From: Achromobacter spanius
GTDB taxonomy: Bacteria; Pseudomonadota; Gammaproteobacteria; Burkholderiales; Burkholderiaceae_B
Assembly (NCBI RefSeq): GCF_002812705.1
Contig: NZ_CP025030.1
Coordinates: forward strand, 6,200,001 to 6,264,000
Reading direction: 5' to 3'
Length of the DNA stretch: 64,000 nt
Part shown: piece after piece, positions 1 through 9,096 of the stretch
Layout: every line of letters starts with the position of its first letter
Position numbering within the stretch: position 1 is the stretch's first letter
Position numbers and translations under genes: made by a program
Notes under the pieces: model-generated
Told to the model about the DNA's origin: nothing
Seen by the model: the letters and a program-made list of their open reading frames with translations, nothing else
The model's database searches: none

Positions 1-1
1 C

Positions 2-799
2 CTGCCCCACACCTATGACCGCCAGCAAATGGCGTACACGCGCGGTCAGCCGGATTGGGGCGCGCACCTGGCCGACACGCTGGAGCGCATTGTGGCGCTG
101 CACGACGCCTCAACCATCGCGGCCGTCATCGTCGAACCGGTGGCCGGTTCAACCGGCGTGATCGTGCCGCCGCGCGGCTATCTGCAGCGGCTGCGCAAGA
201 TCTGCGATGCGCACGGCATCCTGTTGATTTTCGATGAGGTGATCTGCGCTTTCGGACGCATCGACGGCGCATTCGCGTCGCCCTATTTCGGCGTCAAGCC
301 CGACATCATCACCAGCGCCAAGGGGCTGACCAACGGCGCGATTCCGATGGGCGCAACGCTGGTGCAGCAACACGTGTACGACGCTTTCATGCAAGGCCCG
401 GAAAGCGCCATCGAGCTATCGCACGGCTACACGTATTCGGGCCACCCCGTGGCCTGCGCGGCGGGCTTGGCGACCCTGGACATCTGCCGTCGCGAGGGCT
501 TGTTCCAACGCAGCCAGGAACTGGCGCATTACTGGGAAGACGCCGCGCACAGTCTGAAGGGGCTGCCGCATGTGGTCGATATCCGCAACATCGGTCTGCT
601 GGCCGCCATTGAACTGGCGCCGCTGGAGGGTCAGCCAGGCCAGCGCGCCTATGCGGTGCACAACGCCTGCCTGGAACGCGGATGCCTGATCCGATCGGCG
701 GGTGACACGATGCTGCTGTCGCCCCCGCTTATCATTGAACGCGCCCAGATCGACGAGCTGTTTTCGGTGCTGGCGGACGTGCTGCGCGCGGGCGCCTGA
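2..799 (+). CDS. omega-amino acid (beta-alanine):pyruvate aminotransferase, C-terminal part
   Basis: The frame is open from the first bases of the window, so the 5' end lies outside; 265 residues are visible. It is a class-III PLP-dependent transaminase. The segment ILLIFDEV followed by FGR is the cofactor-binding Asp region. SAKGLTNG carries the Schiff-base lysine (about residue 107 of the visible part). The block around AYTRGQP and VEPVAGSTGV matches the beta-alanine:pyruvate subgroup. Family members convert beta-alanine or other omega-amines plus pyruvate to the semialdehyde and alanine. The product, malonate semialdehyde, is a known substrate of MmsA-type enzymes, one of which is encoded at 11.6 kb, but a shared pathway is only inference. 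The gene ends 28 bp from the convergent threonine aldolase gene, with no terminator visible. Confidence 0.85.
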   Translation: MPHTYDRQQMAYTRGQPDWGAHLADTLERIVALHDASTIAAVIVEPVAGSTGVIVPPRGYLQRLRKICDAHGILLIFDEVICAFGRIDGAFASPYFGVKPDIITSAKGLTNGAIPMGATLVQQHVYDAFMQGPESAIELSHGYTYSGHPVACAAGLATLDICRREGLFQRSQELAHYWEDAAHSLKGLPHVVDIRNIGLLAAIELAPLEGQPGQRAYAVHNACLERGCLIRSAGDTMLLSPPLIIERAQIDELFSVLADVLRAGA

Positions 800-827
800 A
801 GCTGCCCGCTGCCCCTCTCGACCGCGA

Positions 828-1838
828 TCAGGCCAGGTGGCGCGCCACCGCCTGAACCACCCGCTGGACGTCGTCGGCCGACACGTCCAGGTGCGTGACC
901 AGGCGCGTGGGGCCGCCGTAGACGGCGCGCATCTGGATGCCTTCCTTGCCCAGCGCTTCGGTCAGCGACTCGCATCGCGCCGGCTCGAACTCCACGAACA
1001 ACATGTTCGTGTCCTGGCTCAGCACCTTCACACCCGGAATACCCCGCAAGCCTTCGGCCAGCGCACGGGCGTTCTCGTGGTCATCGGCCAGGCGCGCAAC
1101 ATGATGCTCCAGCGCATACAGGCAGGCAGCGGCCAGCACGCCCGACTGGCGCAAGCCGCCGCCCAGCACCTTGCGCCAGCGGTACGCGCGGGCGATCAAC
1201 TCCTTGCTGCCCACCAACACCGATCCCACCGGCGCGCCCAAGCCTTTTGAAAAGCAGATGGATACCGAATCGAAGGGCTGACACATGTCGACCAGCGGCT
1301 TGCCACTGGCCGCCGCCGCGTTGAACACGCGCGCGCCGTCCAGGTGGGTCGCCAAGCCTTGCTTGCGCGCCCAATCCGTGGCGGCCTGGATGTAGCCGGC
1401 CGGAATCAGCTTGCCGTGAAAGGTGTTTTCCAAGGCCAGCAAACGGGTGCGGGCAAAGTGGGGATCGCCCTGGGGCTTGACCGCCGCCGCCAACTTCTCC
1501 AGCGGCAGCGAGCCGTCTTCGGCGTGTTCGATGGGCTGGGGCTGGATGCTGCCCAGCACGGCCGCTCCACCACCTTCGTACTTGTAGGTGTGCGCCAGTT
1601 GCCCCACCAGGTATTCATCGCCACGGTCGCAATGGGCCATCAATGCGGCCAGATTGCTTTGCGTGCCGGACGGAAAGAACAGCCCCGCCGCCTTGCCGGC
1701 GCGTTCGGCCACGGCCGCCTGAAGCTGAATCACGGTCGGGTCGTCGCCCATCACGTCGTCACCCAGGGGGGCGGAAACCATGGCCTGCAACATGGCGGGC
1801 GTGGGCCGTGTGACGGTGTCGCTGCGCAGATCGATCAT
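828..1838 (-). CDS. ltaE: low-specificity L-threonine aldolase
   Basis: 336 residues, the usual family length. It is a PLP-dependent fold-type I enzyme that cleaves threonine or allo-threonine to glycine and acetaldehyde. The N-terminus MIDLRSDTVTRP is the family signature. LENTFHG lies mid-protein, and ICFSKGLGAPVGS carries the PLP lysine (about residue 200). The ATG follows an AAGGA ribosome site at good spacing. About 50 bp downstream lies an EamA exporter gene on the same strand but upstream in transcription order, so the two probably form an operon. The exporter could handle an amino acid related to the aldolase reaction, but that is inference. Confidence 0.9.
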   Translation of the reverse strand: MIDLRSDTVTRPTPAMLQAMVSAPLGDDVMGDDPTVIQLQAAVAERAGKAAGLFFPSGTQSNLAALMAHCDRGDEYLVGQLAHTYKYEGGGAAVLGSIQPQPIEHAEDGSLPLEKLAAAVKPQGDPHFARTRLLALENTFHGKLIPAGYIQAATDWARKQGLATHLDGARVFNAAAASGKPLVDMCQPFDSVSICFSKGLGAPVGSVLVGSKELIARAYRWRKVLGGGLRQSGVLAAACLYALEHHVARLADDHENARALAEGLRGIPGVKVLSQDTNMLFVEFEPARCESLTEALGKEGIQMRAVYGGPTRLVTHLDVSADDVQRVVQAVARHLA

Positions 1839-1889
1839 TGGAAAATCCTTGATGGGGAGTAAGAAGATCGGGAAGGTGAACGCGGAGTG

Positions 1890-2786
1890 TCAGGTGCTGC
1901 GGGCAGCCGGGGCGGCGGGCGCGGCCCGGCTCACGACGAAGATGCCCGCCAGGATCAGGGCCATGCCGCCCAGTTCAACCAGCGAGGGGCGCTCGGACAG
2001 AATCGCCCAGGCCAGCAGCATGGCCACCACCGGCACACCCAGGCTGGACAGGCCGGCAATCGATGCGGGCACGCGGCGCACCACCTGCAGCCACAGCAGC
2101 CATCCTGCCGCCGTGGCAATCAAGATGATGTAGGTCATGCCCGTCCATAGCGGCCAGTCCCATTGCGCCGTCATCTGCGGCACCAGGTACGCAACCGGCA
2201 CCATGACGAGGCCACCGAACAGCATCTGCCACGCGGTAAACGTCATGACGTCGGGCGCGTGGCGTTCAAACATGCGCTTGGACAGCACCGTGCCCACGCC
2301 CCAGCACAGGCCGCTGCCCAGGCCCAGCAACACGGGGCGCATATCGCCCAGGCCGTTCCAAGGCTCCACGAAACAGACCAGGCCGATTGCCGCCAGGCCG
2401 ATGCCCACGCCATGCTTGGCCGACGGGCGCTCGCCCAGCAGCCACCACGCAAACAGCACCACCCAGAACGGCATGGTGTAGGCCATCAGCGAGACCTTGC
2501 CCACACCGCCCGACACCAGCGCCGTCTGCACGAAGCCCTGGAATCCCGCTGTCTGGGTCAGCCCGATCAGCAGGGTCAGTTTCCACGGGGGCATGCCCAG
2601 TGGCCGACGAGTCGCGATAGCCAGCGCGAACAGCACCAGGCTGCCCACCACATAGCGCAGCGCCACGAAATCGAAGGGACCGATGTAAGGCACGATCAGT
2701 TTCATCGCGATCCAGCTACCCGCCCAGACCACGATGGTGCTGAACATCAGGGCAAGTCCTGCACGATCGAAACTGCTGCGGCTCAC
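1890..2786 (-). CDS. EamA/DMT-family inner-membrane transporter
   Basis: About 298 residues from a GTG at 2786 (MSRSSFDRAGL...), preferred over the more upstream ATG at 2855. The first 23 residues of the longer frame lack membrane character, and the GTG leaves the first helix (LALMFSTIVVWAGSWIAMKL) right at the start. The protein has about ten hydrophobic helices arranged as two EamA repeats, typical of drug/metabolite exporters. The substrate cannot be read from sequence. It precedes the threonine aldolase gene on the same strand by about 50 bp and is likely cotranscribed with it, hinting at amino-acid export. Confidence 0.8.
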   Translation of the reverse strand: MSRSSFDRAGLALMFSTIVVWAGSWIAMKLIVPYIGPFDFVALRYVVGSLVLFALAIATRRPLGMPPWKLTLLIGLTQTAGFQGFVQTALVSGGVGKVSLMAYTMPFWVVLFAWWLLGERPSAKHGVGIGLAAIGLVCFVEPWNGLGDMRPVLLGLGSGLCWGVGTVLSKRMFERHAPDVMTFTAWQMLFGGLVMVPVAYLVPQMTAQWDWPLWTGMTYIILIATAAGWLLWLQVVRRVPASIAGLSSLGVPVVAMLLAWAILSERPSLVELGGMALILAGIFVVSRAAPAAPAARST

Positions 2787-2837
2787 GTGGTTGGCTCCGT
2801 CTTGTATGGGTGAGAAATGCAAGGACACAAAATGAAA

Positions 2838-2873
2838 AGACGCCCGGACCGGCAATTACCGGTGCGGGCGTCT
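2838..2873 (-). terminator. intrinsic terminator of acs
   Basis: Inverted repeat AGACGCCCGnACCGG...CCGGTnCGGGCGTCT with a short A/T loop. Read on the minus strand it is followed by a T-rich run (TTTTCATTTT). It lies about 55 bp past the acs stop and just before the EamA start, so it separates the two units. Confidence 0.85.
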
Positions 2874-2927
2874 GACATTATGCTCCTGTCGCCAGGAGGT
2901 CGATCGGCCGTTTATGGCCGATCGCAC

Positions 2928-4907
2928 TTACAGCGGCTTGGCCAATTGCTCAAGAATGGCGGGATTTTCCAGCGTGGACACGTCCTGCGTCACTTCCTCG
3001 CCCTTGGCCACCACACGCAGCAGACGGCGCATGATCTTGCCCGAACGCGTCTTGGGCAGGTTGTCGCCAAAGCGGATGTCCTTGGGCTTGGCGATGGGGC
3101 CGATTTCCTTGGCGACCCAGTCGCGCAACTGCTTGGCGATGGCCTGAGCGGCTTCGCCTTCGGGACGCGCCTGCTTGAGCACCACGAAAGCCACCACGGC
3201 TTCGCCGGTGGTGTCGTCCGGACGGCCGACCACGGCGGCTTCCGCCACCAGTTCATGCGCTACCAGCGCCGACTCGACTTCCATCGTGCCCAGGCGGTGG
3301 CCCGACACGTTCAGCACGTCGTCGATGCGACCCATGATCCAGAAGTAGCCGTCCGCGTCGCGCTGCGCGCCGTCACCAGCCAGGTAATAACCACGCAGCT
3401 CCGACGGGAAGTAGCTTTTCTTGAAGCGTTCCGGGTCGCCCCAGATGTTGCGGATCATCGCGGGCCACGGGCGCTTGATGACCAGGAATCCGCCATTGCC
3501 TTTTTCGACGTCGCCCCCGGTTTCATCAACAATGGCGGCGGCGATGCCTGGCAGCGGCAGCGTGCACGAACCCGGCTTGGTCGGCGTGGCGCCCGGCAAG
3601 GGGGTAATCATGTGGCCGCCGGTTTCGGTCTGCCACCAGGTGTCGACGATGGGGCAGCGTTCGCGGCCGACATGCTTGTGATACCACATCCAGGCTTCGG
3701 GGTTGATGGGCTCACCCACCGTGCCGATGATGCGCAGGCTGTCCAGATCGTAATTTTTCGGGTGCGCGTCCGGCGTCGTTTCCGACGCCTTGATCAGCGA
3801 ACGGATGGCCGTGGGCGCCGTGTAGAACGTGGTGACCTTGTGGCGCGCGATCATGTCCCAGAAGCGGCCGGCGTTGGGGTACGTGGGCACGCCCTCGAAC
3901 ACCACCTGCGTCAACCCGGCGGCCAGCGGGCCGTAGGTGATGTAGGTGTGGCCAGTGACCCAGCCCACATCGGCCGTGCACCAGTAGACGTCGTCCTTGC
4001 GGGCGTCGAAGGTCCACTTCACGGTCAGCAGCGCCCACAGCAGGTAGCCCGCCGACGAGTGCTGCACGCCCTTGGGCTTGCCGGTGGAACCGGACGTGTA
4101 AAGAATGAAGAGCGGGTGTTCGGCGTTGACCGGCACGGGTTCGCAGGTGTCGGGCTGGCCGGCCTCGACCTCGTGCATCCAGAGATCGCGGCCTTCGTTC
4201 CACTGCACCTTGCCGCCGGTGCGGCGGTACACGATCACCTTTCCGACGGCTTCGCAGCCGCCCATGGCGATGGCGTCTTCCACGGCGGGCTTGAGCGGAA
4301 TGGTCTTGCCGCCGCGCACTTGTTCGTCGGCGGTGATGACCAGCGATGCGCCAACGTCCACGATGCGCTCTTGCAGGCTCTTGGCCGAAAAGCCGCCGAA
4401 CACCACCGAGTGCGTCACGCCCAGGCGCGCGCAGGCCTGCATGGCCACCACGGCTTCGATCGACATAGGCATGTAGATGATGGCGCGGTCGCCCTTCTTG
4501 TAGCCCAGGTCTTTCAGGCCATTGGCGAAGCGGCACACACGCGCCAGCAGTTCGCGGTAGGTCACCTTGTTGACCGTGCCATCGTCGCCTTCGAAGATGA
4601 TGGCGGTCTTGTCGGCGTTGCCGTTGGTCAGGTGTACGTCCAGGCAGTTGGCCGACACGTTCAGTTCACCATCGCCGAACCAGCGGTAGAACGGCGCGTC
4701 GGACTCATCCAGCACTTGCGTGAAGGGCTTGGTCCATTGCAGATTGTCGCGGGCCTGGCCGGCCCAGAAGCCGTCGAAGTCGTTTTCCACTTGGGCACAC
4801 AGCGCGTTGTAGGCGTCCATGCTGGGAATCGCCGCGCCCTCGGCCGCGCGCTCGGGCGGCGGAAAGACGCGGGTTTCTACCAAGACGGACTCAATTGCAT
4901 TCGACAT
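2928..4907 (-). CDS. acs: acetyl-CoA synthetase (AMP-forming)
   Basis: 659 residues from the ATG at 4907 ([11 protein letters not shown]), which follows a GGAGACAAG ribosome site; a longer open frame upstream looks non-coding. The enzyme activates acetate to acetyl-CoA through acetyl-AMP in the cytoplasm. The ATP-binding loop [13 protein letters not shown] lies near residue 265. The substrate-pocket motif [10 protein letters not shown] lies near 410. The C-terminal catalytic lysine, target of acetylation in this family, is in [11 protein letters not shown] near residue 610. Length and motifs match Acs rather than propionyl-CoA synthetase. A second acyl-CoA synthetase gene (prpE-like) lies 2 kb upstream on the same strand. 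Confidence 0.95.
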   Translation of the reverse strand: MSNAIESVLVETRVFPPPERAAEGAAIPSMDAYNALCAQVENDFDGFWAGQARDNLQWTKPFTQVLDESDAPFYRWFGDGELNVSANCLDVHLTNGNADKTAIIFEGDDGTVNKVTYRELLARVCRFANGLKDLGYKKGDRAIIYMPMSIEAVVAMQACARLGVTHSVVFGGFSAKSLQERIVDVGASLVITADEQVRGGKTIPLKPAVEDAIAMGGCEAVGKVIVYRRTGGKVQWNEGRDLWMHEVEAGQPDTCEPVPVNAEHPLFILYTSGSTGKPKGVQHSSAGYLLWALLTVKWTFDARKDDVYWCTADVGWVTGHTYITYGPLAAGLTQVVFEGVPTYPNAGRFWDMIARHKVTTFYTAPTAIRSLIKASETTPDAHPKNYDLDSLRIIGTVGEPINPEAWMWYHKHVGRERCPIVDTWWQTETGGHMITPLPGATPTKPGSCTLPLPGIAAAIVDETGGDVEKGNGGFLVIKRPWPAMIRNIWGDPERFKKSYFPSELRGYYLAGDGAQRDADGYFWIMGRIDDVLNVSGHRLGTMEVESALVAHELVAEAAVVGRPDDTTGEAVVAFVVLKQARPEGEAAQAIAKQLRDWVAKEIGPIAKPKDIRFGDNLPKTRSGKIMRRLLRVVAKGEEVTQDVSTLENPAILEQLAKPL

Positions 4908-5085
4908 GATCTTGTCTCCAAACAGTGATTTTGTTGTTGATGCCGCTGTTTTGCCTTGGCCGCCGAACCGCAAGCTTCGTGAGGGCGTGCGGCGCAGGGA
5001 CATTTCTTATCCACCCACCACCGTATCGCCACGCTCTTACGGGCACCTTACGCAAAAACCGGGCCGGAGCCCGAGCAATCAACGC

Positions 5086-5114
5086 AAGGCATCACGCAAC
5101 ACATGTGATGCCTT
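5086..5114 (-). terminator. hairpin downstream of the UMF1 transporter gene
   Basis: Perfect 10-bp stem AAGGCATCAC/GTGATGCCTT with a 9-nt loop, 60 bp past the transporter stop. There is no immediate T-run; a TTTTT tract appears about 25 nt further on. It may be a terminator or a 3'-end stabiliser. The rest of 4908-5176 shows no gene and should contain the acs promoter, which I could not place. Confidence 0.35.
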
Positions 5115-5176
5115 GAAGGCAGTGCATAAGGATAGCAGCCAGATCAACACCGCGGCGGGCTGCGGCAGGTGTAGAT

Positions 5177-6520
5177 TCAGACGGCGGGACGCCGCGCCAG
5201 GCCGCGTTTCATATCCACGCGCGACAACAGGATGAGGCCGCCCACGAAGAACACGCCGGTCACCAGGATGGCCAGGCGATGGTTGCCATCGGTAGCCCAG
5301 GTGACGATGCCGTAGGTCAACGGCCCGATCACCGCGGCCAACTGCACGGCAAAGGTCCACAGCGAATAGAACTCGGCCAGGCGGCCGGCAGGCGCCAGCG
5401 CGCCGGTCATGGCGCGGCCGGCGCTTTGGGTCGTGCCCATGCATAGCCCCGCCAACGTGGCGGCCACCCAGAACACCGGCGCCGTCACAGCCGAATATGC
5501 CACCAGCACCATCACGATCCAGCCGCACAAGGTGATGGCCAGCGCCGGCTTGTGGCCGATGCGGTCTTGCACATAACCGAACGAGAACGCGCCCACGGCG
5601 GCGCCGATATTCACCGTGAACACCAGCAGCATGATCTGCGGCGTGGTGAACCCCATGACTTCGGATGCGTAAACGGCGGCCAGCGTGATGACGACCGAGA
5701 TGCCCGCCTGATAGCAGGCGATGCACATCAGCAGGCGGCGAAACTCGGGAAAGTGTTGGCCGGTTTCGCGCCAGGCATAGGCCAGGCGCTTCAGCATATG
5801 CAGCGCTTGCGGTTTGACCGCCTGCGGCCGCGCGCGCTCTTTCAGCAAAAAGAATGACGGCAGCGCCGCCAACGCGAATACCGAGCACGTCACCACGATG
5901 ACCCAGGGCACGAAATGTTCCGCTGTCATGCCACGGGCTTCGGCCGATGTCACCACCACCAGCGACAAGCCCAGGGTCAGCATGCCGCCGCAATAACCGA
6001 AGCTCCAACCCCAGCCCGATACGCGGCCCAGCGCGGCCGGGCGGGCAAGCTCGGGCAGGAACGCCGCCACCACGGACTCCCCCACGCAGTAGCAATAGTT
6101 GGACACCACGATGGCGGCCAGCGCCAGCCACACGTCGCCAGGGCCCGCTTGCGTCAGGACCAGCGTGGCGGCCACGCAGCCGATGGTGCTGGAATACAGC
6201 AGGCGACGCTTGCTGCCGCTGGCGTCGGCGCGCGCGCCCAGCGTGGGCATCGTCAACATGATGAGCAGATAGGACAGCGACAGCGCCGCCGTCCAGGCCA
6301 GCGTGGCCCACGGGGCTCGCCCGCCGACCACGCCAACAAAATAGGTGCTGAACACCGCCGTGAGAATGACGGTGGTGTAGCCGGAATTCGCGAAGTCGTA
6401 CATGGCCCAGGCCCAGACTTCGCGTTTGGCCACGCCGGGGTTCAGAGGGCTGGCGCCCCCTGCCCCGACTTCAGGCGTGGAACCGCCCGTAGGCGGTTCC
6501 GGCAATTGCGTCTGGCTCAC
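5177..6520 (-). CDS. MFS transporter of the UMF1/Atg22-like family
   Basis: 447 residues with about twelve hydrophobic helices. The segment EVWAWAMYDFANSGYTTVI near residue 35 is the UMF1/Atg22-type start, and a basic loop (GYVQDRIGHKPAL) is typical of MFS carriers. Members of this family are poorly characterised effluxers or amino-acid/organic-acid carriers; the substrate here is unknown. The GTG start overlaps the stop of the preceding GlcG/HbpS-like gene by 4 bp (GTGA), and that gene overlaps the prpE-like gene in the same way. Translation of the three is therefore almost certainly coupled, which suggests the carrier serves the acyl-CoA synthetase. Confidence 0.8.
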   Translation of the reverse strand: MSQTQLPEPPTGGSTPEVGAGGASPLNPGVAKREVWAWAMYDFANSGYTTVILTAVFSTYFVGVVGGRAPWATLAWTAALSLSYLLIMLTMPTLGARADASGSKRRLLYSSTIGCVAATLVLTQAGPGDVWLALAAIVVSNYCYCVGESVVAAFLPELARPAALGRVSGWGWSFGYCGGMLTLGLSLVVVTSAEARGMTAEHFVPWVIVVTCSVFALAALPSFFLLKERARPQAVKPQALHMLKRLAYAWRETGQHFPEFRRLLMCIACYQAGISVVITLAAVYASEVMGFTTPQIMLLVFTVNIGAAVGAFSFGYVQDRIGHKPALAITLCGWIVMVLVAYSAVTAPVFWVAATLAGLCMGTTQSAGRAMTGALAPAGRLAEFYSLWTFAVQLAAVIGPLTYGIVTWATDGNHRLAILVTGVFFVGGLILLSRVDMKRGLARRPAV

Positions 6521-6924
6521 AGGCCCAGCGCGGCAATGCCTGCTTGCGCGATCAGCACATCTTCGGTCGACTTCACGCCCGACACGCCGACGGCGCCCAC
6601 CACATGGCCGTTGACGGTGACCGGCACGCCGCCTTCCAGCATGCCTTCGATCAGCGGAGCCGACAGGAACGACACGCGGCCGTTGTTGATCATCTCTTCG
6701 TAGATGCGCGATTCGCGGCGGCCCAGCGCGGCGGTCTTGGCCTTGGCGGGCGCAATGTGCGCCGAGATGGGGGCCGCGTCATCCAGACGCAGCATGCCAA
6801 GCAGGTGGCCACCGTCATCGACCACCGAGATGGTCACGGCCCACTTGTTCTGCACGGCGTGTGCTTCGGCCGCGGCGAGGATCTTCTTGACGTCTTCGGC
6901 GCTCAGCACGGGTTTGGTATTCAT
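6517..6924 (-). CDS. GlcG/HbpS family protein (DUF336)
   Basis: 135 residues, the usual length for this family of small heme- or corrinoid-binding-like proteins. The core VTISVVDDGGHLLGMLRLDDA and the glycine-rich stretch EGGVPVTVNGHVVGAVGVSG are family signatures. Members occur in glycolate, propanediol and diol operons and in extracellular heme sensing, but most have no proven role. No signal peptide is seen, so it is cytoplasmic. ATGA overlaps on both sides (with the prpE-like gene upstream and the transporter gene downstream) place it in a three-gene operon. Confidence 0.85.
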   Translation of the reverse strand: MNTKPVLSAEDVKKILAAAEAHAVQNKWAVTISVVDDGGHLLGMLRLDDAAPISAHIAPAKAKTAALGRRESRIYEEMINNGRVSFLSAPLIEGMLEGGVPVTVNGHVVGAVGVSGVKSTEDVLIAQAGIAALGL

Positions 6925-8810
6925 TGCAACGACTCCTTGATCTGTTCCAGGGCGGATGGGTCTTCAATGGTCGTCAGGTCTCCGGGATCGCGGCCTTCGC
7001 ATACTGCGACGATCGCACGGCGCAGCACCTTGCCGGAACGGGTCTTGGGCAATGCGCCCACGAACCGGATCCTGGCGGGTCTTGCCACCGCTCCCAGCTG
7101 ATCTTCCACCAGCCGCATGATATCGCCTTCCAGCTGCTTTGCCCCGTCGGGCGTCTCGGCCCCGGCGGGATTCTTCAACACGGCGAACGCCATGGCGACC
7201 TGGCCCTTCAACGCATCCGCCACGCCCACCACCGCGCATTCGGCAATTCCGCTATGGCTGTTGACGGATTCCTCGATCTCTCGCGTACCAAGACGGTGAC
7301 CCGCCACGTTGATCACGTCGTCGGTACGGCCCAGAATGAACCAGTAACCATCGGCATCCACCCGCCCCCAATCAAACGTGGAATACACCTGCCGCCCGGG
7401 AATCGACGTGAAATACGTCTGCACGAAACGCGCATCATCGCCCCAGATCGTGGACATGGCGCCGGGAGGCAGCGGCGGCACGATTGCCACCACGCCTTTC
7501 TCGTCCGGCCCCAGATCTTCGCCCGTGGCCTCGCTGACGATGCGCGCGTCAAAACCGTAGACAGGAAATGATGGGCTGCCGAATCGGGTCGGCACGTTTT
7601 CAACACCAGGCTGCGCGGACAGGATCGGCCAGCCGGACTCGGTCTGCCAGTAGTTGTCGATGATGGGTTTACCCAGCCCTTGCGAAATCCAGGTGGCGGT
7701 CGGCTCGTCCAGCGGCTCGCCGGCCAGATACACCGCGCGCAGGCTGGACAGGTCATGGCGCTTGAGCAGCGCGGGGTCCTGCCGTTTGAGCACCCGCACG
7801 GCGGTGGGCGCGGAAAACAAGGTGTTCACGCCGAACTGCTCCACCAGCTTCCACAGAATGGCGCCATCGGGGCGCACCGGCGTGCCTTCATACAGCACCG
7901 TGGCCTGCCCGCCGATCAAGGGGCCGTAGACGATGTAGGAATGGCCGACCACCCAGCCGATGTCGCTGGTGCAAAAAAACGTATCGCCCGCGCGGCCGTT
8001 GAACAGGTACTCCATGGACGATGCCAGCGCTACCGCATAGCCGCCCGTGTCGCGCTGCACGCCCTTGGGCTTGCCGGTGGTGCCAGACGTGTAAAGGATG
8101 TAGCTGGGCTCGGACGATTCCAGCCACTGCACCGGCACCCGGGCGCCACGGTGGCGCGCGCGCAAGGTGGCGTAATCCAGGTCGCGTCCGGCCACGGGTT
8201 CGAAGGGCGCCAGGCCCCGGTCAAACACCACGACCGATGCGGGCGGCGACTTCGCCAGGCCCAAGGCCTTGTCCAACAAGGGCTTGTACGGCACCACCTT
8301 GCCGCCGCGCGATCCGCCATCGGTGCACACCACAACCTTGGGCGCGGCGTCGTCGATGCGCTGGGCCAGGTTGACGGACGCAAACCCGCCGAACACCACC
8401 GAATGCACCGCGCCGATCCGGGCGCAGGCCAGCATGGTGAACACGGCTTCGGGCACCATCGGCATGTACAACAACACGCGGTCACCCCGCCCCACGCCCA
8501 GCTCCTTGAGCATGGCGGCAGCCGCGTTGACCTCTTCGTAAACGTCCTGCCGGGTGTACGTCCGCTCTTGCTCCACCTCGGTGGACACCCAGATCAGCGC
8601 GGGCTGATCGCCCTGGGTCGGCAACCACCGGTCGACCGCGTTGTAGCAAAGATTGGTCGTTCCGCCCACGAACCACTTGGCGAATGGCGGTCGCGAGAAA
8701 TCCAGCACAGACTGAAATGGCGTATCCCAGTGGATGCGTCCCGCCTCCTCACGCCAGAAGCCATCCCGGTCATGCAATGATCTGTAATGGAAATCCCGAG
8801 TTTTTTGCAT
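6921..8810 (-). CDS. prpE: propionyl-CoA synthetase-like acyl-CoA ligase
   Basis: 629 residues from the ATG at 8810 (MQKTRDFHYRS), placed right after AGGAGACACAA; the more upstream open frame is AT-richer and has no ribosome site. The protein is an ANL-superfamily enzyme forming acyl-AMP then acyl-CoA. The ATP loop is YILYTSGTTGKPKG (about residue 240). IDNYWQTESGWP forms the acyl pocket, and PKTRSGKVLRR holds the catalytic lysine (about residue 590). The length and QTESG variant match PrpE rather than Acs, so propionate or a similar short acid is the likely substrate. The prpBCD genes of the methylcitrate cycle are not in this window. Confidence 0.85.
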   Translation of the reverse strand: MQKTRDFHYRSLHDRDGFWREEAGRIHWDTPFQSVLDFSRPPFAKWFVGGTTNLCYNAVDRWLPTQGDQPALIWVSTEVEQERTYTRQDVYEEVNAAAAMLKELGVGRGDRVLLYMPMVPEAVFTMLACARIGAVHSVVFGGFASVNLAQRIDDAAPKVVVCTDGGSRGGKVVPYKPLLDKALGLAKSPPASVVVFDRGLAPFEPVAGRDLDYATLRARHRGARVPVQWLESSEPSYILYTSGTTGKPKGVQRDTGGYAVALASSMEYLFNGRAGDTFFCTSDIGWVVGHSYIVYGPLIGGQATVLYEGTPVRPDGAILWKLVEQFGVNTLFSAPTAVRVLKRQDPALLKRHDLSSLRAVYLAGEPLDEPTATWISQGLGKPIIDNYWQTESGWPILSAQPGVENVPTRFGSPSFPVYGFDARIVSEATGEDLGPDEKGVVAIVPPLPPGAMSTIWGDDARFVQTYFTSIPGRQVYSTFDWGRVDADGYWFILGRTDDVINVAGHRLGTREIEESVNSHSGIAECAVVGVADALKGQVAMAFAVLKNPAGAETPDGAKQLEGDIMRLVEDQLGAVARPARIRFVGALPKTRSGKVLRRAIVAVCEGRDPGDLTTIEDPSALEQIKESLQ

Positions 8811-8952
8811 TTGTGTCTCCTGGTATTGTTCGTACGCCTTAAGGCGGATTGATTTCTTGCGAATCTTTCGGTCATTTTGGTAGGCAAACCTTGCACGAGG
8901 CTTGCCACAAGTCAAAAATATTCTTCCAAACGTCCTCGCGGCACGGACCTTG

Positions 8953-8994
8953 TTACTGATCTGGCACTGATTAGTAATAAAAGTTTGGTAGAAT
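8953..8994 (+). promoter_or_regulatory. inverted repeat and possible -10 before the NlpC/P60 gene
   Basis: Half-sites TTACTGAT (8953-8960) and ATTAGTAA (8970-8977) form a near-perfect inverted repeat with a 9-nt spacer. A TAGAAT (8989-8994) downstream resembles a -10 box, but no good -35 lies at the right distance. The sequence sits between the divergent prpE-like and NlpC/P60 genes and could serve either. Confidence 0.35.
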
Positions 8995-9044
8995 GCCCGC
9001 GAAGTTGTAGATAATTGTTGATTCTGCTGACATTTCGGCCCATT

Positions 9045-9067
9045 CCACGGCTAATTCCGTGGTTTTT
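9045..9067 (+). promoter_or_regulatory. terminator-like hairpin in the leader of the NlpC/P60 gene
   Basis: Stem CCACGG/CCGTGG with a 6-nt loop, followed directly by TTTTT, ending 29 nt before the start codon. It resembles an intrinsic terminator inside the 5' leader, so it may attenuate transcription; the stem is short and this is unproven. Confidence 0.35.
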
Positions 9068-9096
9068 GCTGTGAAAAGGCAGGTCATCCCAGGCGA

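Noticed and set aside
2817..4928. A 703-codon open frame on the plus strand opposite acs
   Set aside because: It is the GC-driven antisense shadow of acs. Its translation is rich in His, Arg, Gln and Gly without domain character, and it has no ribosome site.
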